Shown: piece after piece, positions 3,749 to 5,253 of the stretch | Layout of the letters: each line of letters starts with the position of its first letter | Position numbering within the stretch: the stretch's first letter is position 1 | From: Fimbriimonadales bacterium | GTDB taxonomy: Bacteria; Armatimonadota; Fimbriimonadia; Fimbriimonadales; ATM1 | Direction: 5' to 3' | Assembly: GCA_025922995.1 (NCBI GenBank) | Contig: JAICGT010000105.1 | Coordinates: forward strand, 1 to 5,253 | Length of the DNA: 5,253 nt | Notes under the pieces: generated by a model | Databases searched by the model: none | Seen by the model: the letters and a program-made list of their open reading frames with translations, nothing else | Told to the model about the DNA's origin: nothing | Position numbers and translations under genes: made by a program

Positions 3749-5253
3749 CTACTCCGAAATGACGAACCGAACCTGATCGACCCGTGCCTGCCAGGGGTAA
3801 GCCAGCACTGGGCCGTTTGCCTGATAAGTCAGTCGCATGTAAACCATTCCGTTCATCGCGTAGCGGGTCAAGTCACCCTGCGGCTGGATGCGCTGCAAGG
3901 TATCGGACAACCCGGGATTTACGGTGCCGAATGTCTCGAACATACAAGTCTGGAAGTTGAAAAGTGAGATCGTCTGCGCGATATTCGTCGACGACGCGCT
4001 GCTCTCGACAAACACTTCCAGGTCCGCGGCGGGCCCGGTCTGCAAGTTCGATATGAAGTACACCTCGATCGGCGCCTGCTGAGACGACAGTGTCACGCCG
4101 GGAGCGAGCCTCAGATAATCGTCATCGCTCGATTGAACGCTCGCGAGCGTCCCGGAAACCTGCCGCCCACGAGCCAGTTGCATCGTGTTCGGGCCGCCCG
4201 CGACTGCGGCATTGTCTGTGACGAACACGTCCAAAACGCTGTTCGTGTCAATCGGAACAAGGTTCGATCCGAACGACTCGTAGGCGACGAACCGGCCGTT
4301 CGCGCTGACCGCGGCTGCGCGACTGATGAAGTTCGCGGGCATGCCCGGTGTGTTTACGGATGCCAACGTCGTCGTCCAATTCCAGAAGTCGCGCGTCACG
4401 ACGTTCTCGTTGATCGCAACCGGATCCGGAACCAGGTTCGACGCGAACGTGAAGAAAGTCACGAACCTGCCGTCGTCGCTGACCGTCGCCTGGGTCGACA
4501 TGTCGTCCCCTTCGACGTTCGACGTCGAAACCGATGCTCTTGCCGTGAACCAACAGATCATGTCTCGAAGGAACACGTCGAACTTGCCATTGTGATCGTC
4601 CGGCACCAGGTCGCTCGCAACGGATTCGAAAGCCACCCACCGGCCATCGAAGCTGATCGTCGGCGTTCGGCTCTCTCCGTTGCCGACGTTGCTCAGCCCG
4701 GCGGCCGACACCAGCCAAGTATCGCCGGTTTGCATGTCGTGTCGGTAAACATCGGTAGCCATATTCGTATCGAATTGGGTGAGATTGGTCGCCCAAGAGC
4801 GAAACACGACGTAGCGGCCGTTACCGCTGATGTCCGCTTCCTGGCTCATGCTGTTGGCTTGAACACCTCCTGTACCTACCGAGACGCGAATCGTCTGCCC
4901 CGCCTGCAAATCGCGGACGAAGATGTCCGGCAATTGATTGGTATCGCCCGAAACCATATTATTGGCGAACGATGTAAACGCGACGAGCCTGCCGTCGGCG
5001 CTTAAAGACGGTCCTCGATTTTCACGGTCCGACTGTCCACCACCGGCGGGAATCGAAGCGCGCACCGTTTCGCCTGTCTGCAGGTCGTGAACAAAGATGT
5101 CACCCTCGTTGTTCGTATCGCCTGCGACCAAGTTGCTCGCGTGCGAAGCGAACGCGACAAATCTGCCGTCGTCGCTGATGTCCGGTGACCCGGAAACGTT
5201 GTTGGCTTGAACGCCCGTCGTTGAAACGGAAACTCGCCGGACGATGCGCGTTA
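3749..5253 (-). CDS. PD40/TolB-like beta-propeller repeat protein, N-terminus beyond window
   Basis: The frame is open from the right edge to a TAG at 3749-3751, giving 500 visible residues. Residue numbers here count from the first whole codon at the edge (5251). Residues 3-350 are six contiguous units of exactly 58 residues. Each follows the pattern T-x-x-x-(V/A)-S, a Ser/Thr/Asn-rich loop, (I/V/L)-S-x-(D/N)-G-R-x-V-x-(F/Y), then (S/N)-(N/D)-(L/M), an Asp/Asn-rich loop (typically G-D-T-N) and D-(I/V)-F-V-x-D. These are WD40-like PD40 blades as in TolB, here a self-contained secreted-type propeller. The D-T-N...D loops could bind calcium, which is inference. Residues 351-500 form a distinct beta-rich domain ('DDYLRLAPGVTLSSQQAPIE' near its start, ending 'ARVDQVRFVISE'). 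There is no C-terminal transmembrane segment. The apparent TTG start at 5131 is an internal 'NLVAGDTN' codon; the true start and any signal peptide lie to the right. Function is unknown; a surface or exported adhesive or binding role is plausible. Confidence 0.88.
   Translation of the reverse strand, partial: TRIVRRVSVSTTGVQANNVSGSPDISDDGRFVAFASHASNLVAGDTNNEGDIFVHDLQTGETVRASIPAGGGQSDRENRGPSLSADGRLVAFTSFANNMVSGDTNQLPDIFVRDLQAGQTIRVSVGTGGVQANSMSQEADISGNGRYVVFRSWATNLTQFDTNMATDVYRHDMQTGDTWLVSAAGLSNVGNGESRTPTISFDGRWVAFESVASDLVPDDHNGKFDVFLRDMICWFTARASVSTSNVEGDDMSTQATVSDDGRFVTFFTFASNLVPDPVAINENVVTRDFWNWTTTLASVNTPGMPANFISRAAAVSANGRFVAYESFGSNLVPIDTNSVLDVFVTDNAAVAGGPNTMQLARGRQVSGTLASVQSSDDDYLRLAPGVTLSSQQAPIEVYFISNLQTGPAADLEVFVESSASSTNIAQTISLFNFQTCMFETFGTVNPGLSDTLQRIQPQGDLTRYAMNGMVYMRLTYQANGPVLAYPWQARVDQVRFVISE
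4202..5245 (-). repeat. Six tandem 174-bp coding units (58-residue propeller blades)
   Basis: Unit boundaries on the minus strand are 5245-5072, 5071-4898, 4897-4724, 4723-4550, 4549-4376 and 4375-4202. Each is 174 bp with no insertion or deletion. DNA similarity survives at the Asp-Gly-Arg segment: on the plus strand CTGCCGTC at 5163 and 4989 and the related CGGCCGTT at 4815 are exactly 174 bp apart. Units are diverged elsewhere, so this is an old protein repeat and not a recent DNA duplication. More units may lie beyond the right edge. Confidence 0.85.

Noticed and set aside
4133..5005. 290-codon open frame on the plus strand opposite the propeller gene
   Set aside because: It is antisense to the 174-bp repeat units. 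Because the unit length is a multiple of three, the same stop-free antisense frame recurs in each unit. Its translation is Arg/Val/His-rich with no domain, while the minus-strand product is a clear PD40 protein.
3749..5131. Complete 460-residue gene starting at TTG 5131
   Set aside because: The TTG encodes Leu in the repeated 'NLVAGDTN' motif and the frame continues to the window edge with another full blade pattern, so the gene is 5'-truncated and does not start there.
1..5253. CRISPR array, insertion sequence, tRNA or rRNA, attachment site, defence cluster
   Set aside because: No short direct repeats with spacers, transposase, terminal inverted repeats or tRNA-like cloverleaf were seen. 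The only tandem repeat is the coding 174-bp propeller unit. A single NurA-like gene without HerA or other defence genes is not enough to call a defence system.

Overview
The window looks like chromosomal DNA from a moderately GC-rich bacterium of the Armatimonadota, probably close to Fimbriimonas; Planctomycetota is the main alternative. This rests on family content only: a prepilin-type protein with an H-X9-DG C-terminal motif and the 'ILMPVFAQAK' segment after its N-terminal helix, a PD40-type propeller protein with a C-terminal beta-rich domain, and an unassigned lipoprotein of a type I associate with that group. No marker gene or RNA gene is present to settle it.

Layout. Positions 1-1862 hold three genes on the minus strand. 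In transcription order they are a small BON-domain lipoprotein (1467-1856), a prepilin-like H-X9-DG protein (563-1372) and a SIMPL/DUF541 protein (521 to the left edge, C-terminus missing). The last two are 41 nt apart and probably co-transcribed. The first is set apart by a 94-nt gap carrying a perfect 11-bp hairpin. A short divergent intergenic region (1857-1937) separates this group from a plus-strand lipoprotein of unknown function (1938-2624). That gene converges on a minus-strand NurA-like nuclease gene (2688-3680), with a 12-bp hairpin between the two stop codons. Right of this, a minus-strand gene runs off the window (3749-5253). It encodes six contiguous propeller-type repeats of exactly 58 residues plus a C-terminal domain of about 150 residues, and ends in a 13-bp terminator-like hairpin.

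Functionally the window is mostly envelope and secreted proteins: two lipoproteins, a pilin-like protein, a signal-peptide SIMPL protein and a probably exported propeller. The one likely nucleic-acid enzyme stands alone, without the HerA ATPase that usually accompanies NurA. Nothing forms an evident defence system, mobile element or biosynthetic cluster. The best leads are a possible leaderless-transcription signature (TANNNT 7-9 nt before the start of three genes lacking a well-placed Shine-Dalgarno), strong hairpins without U-tracts at gene ends, the indel-free 58-residue repeat and the orphan NurA-like gene.

No gene-free stretch exceeds 300 bases; the longest gap is 1373-1466.
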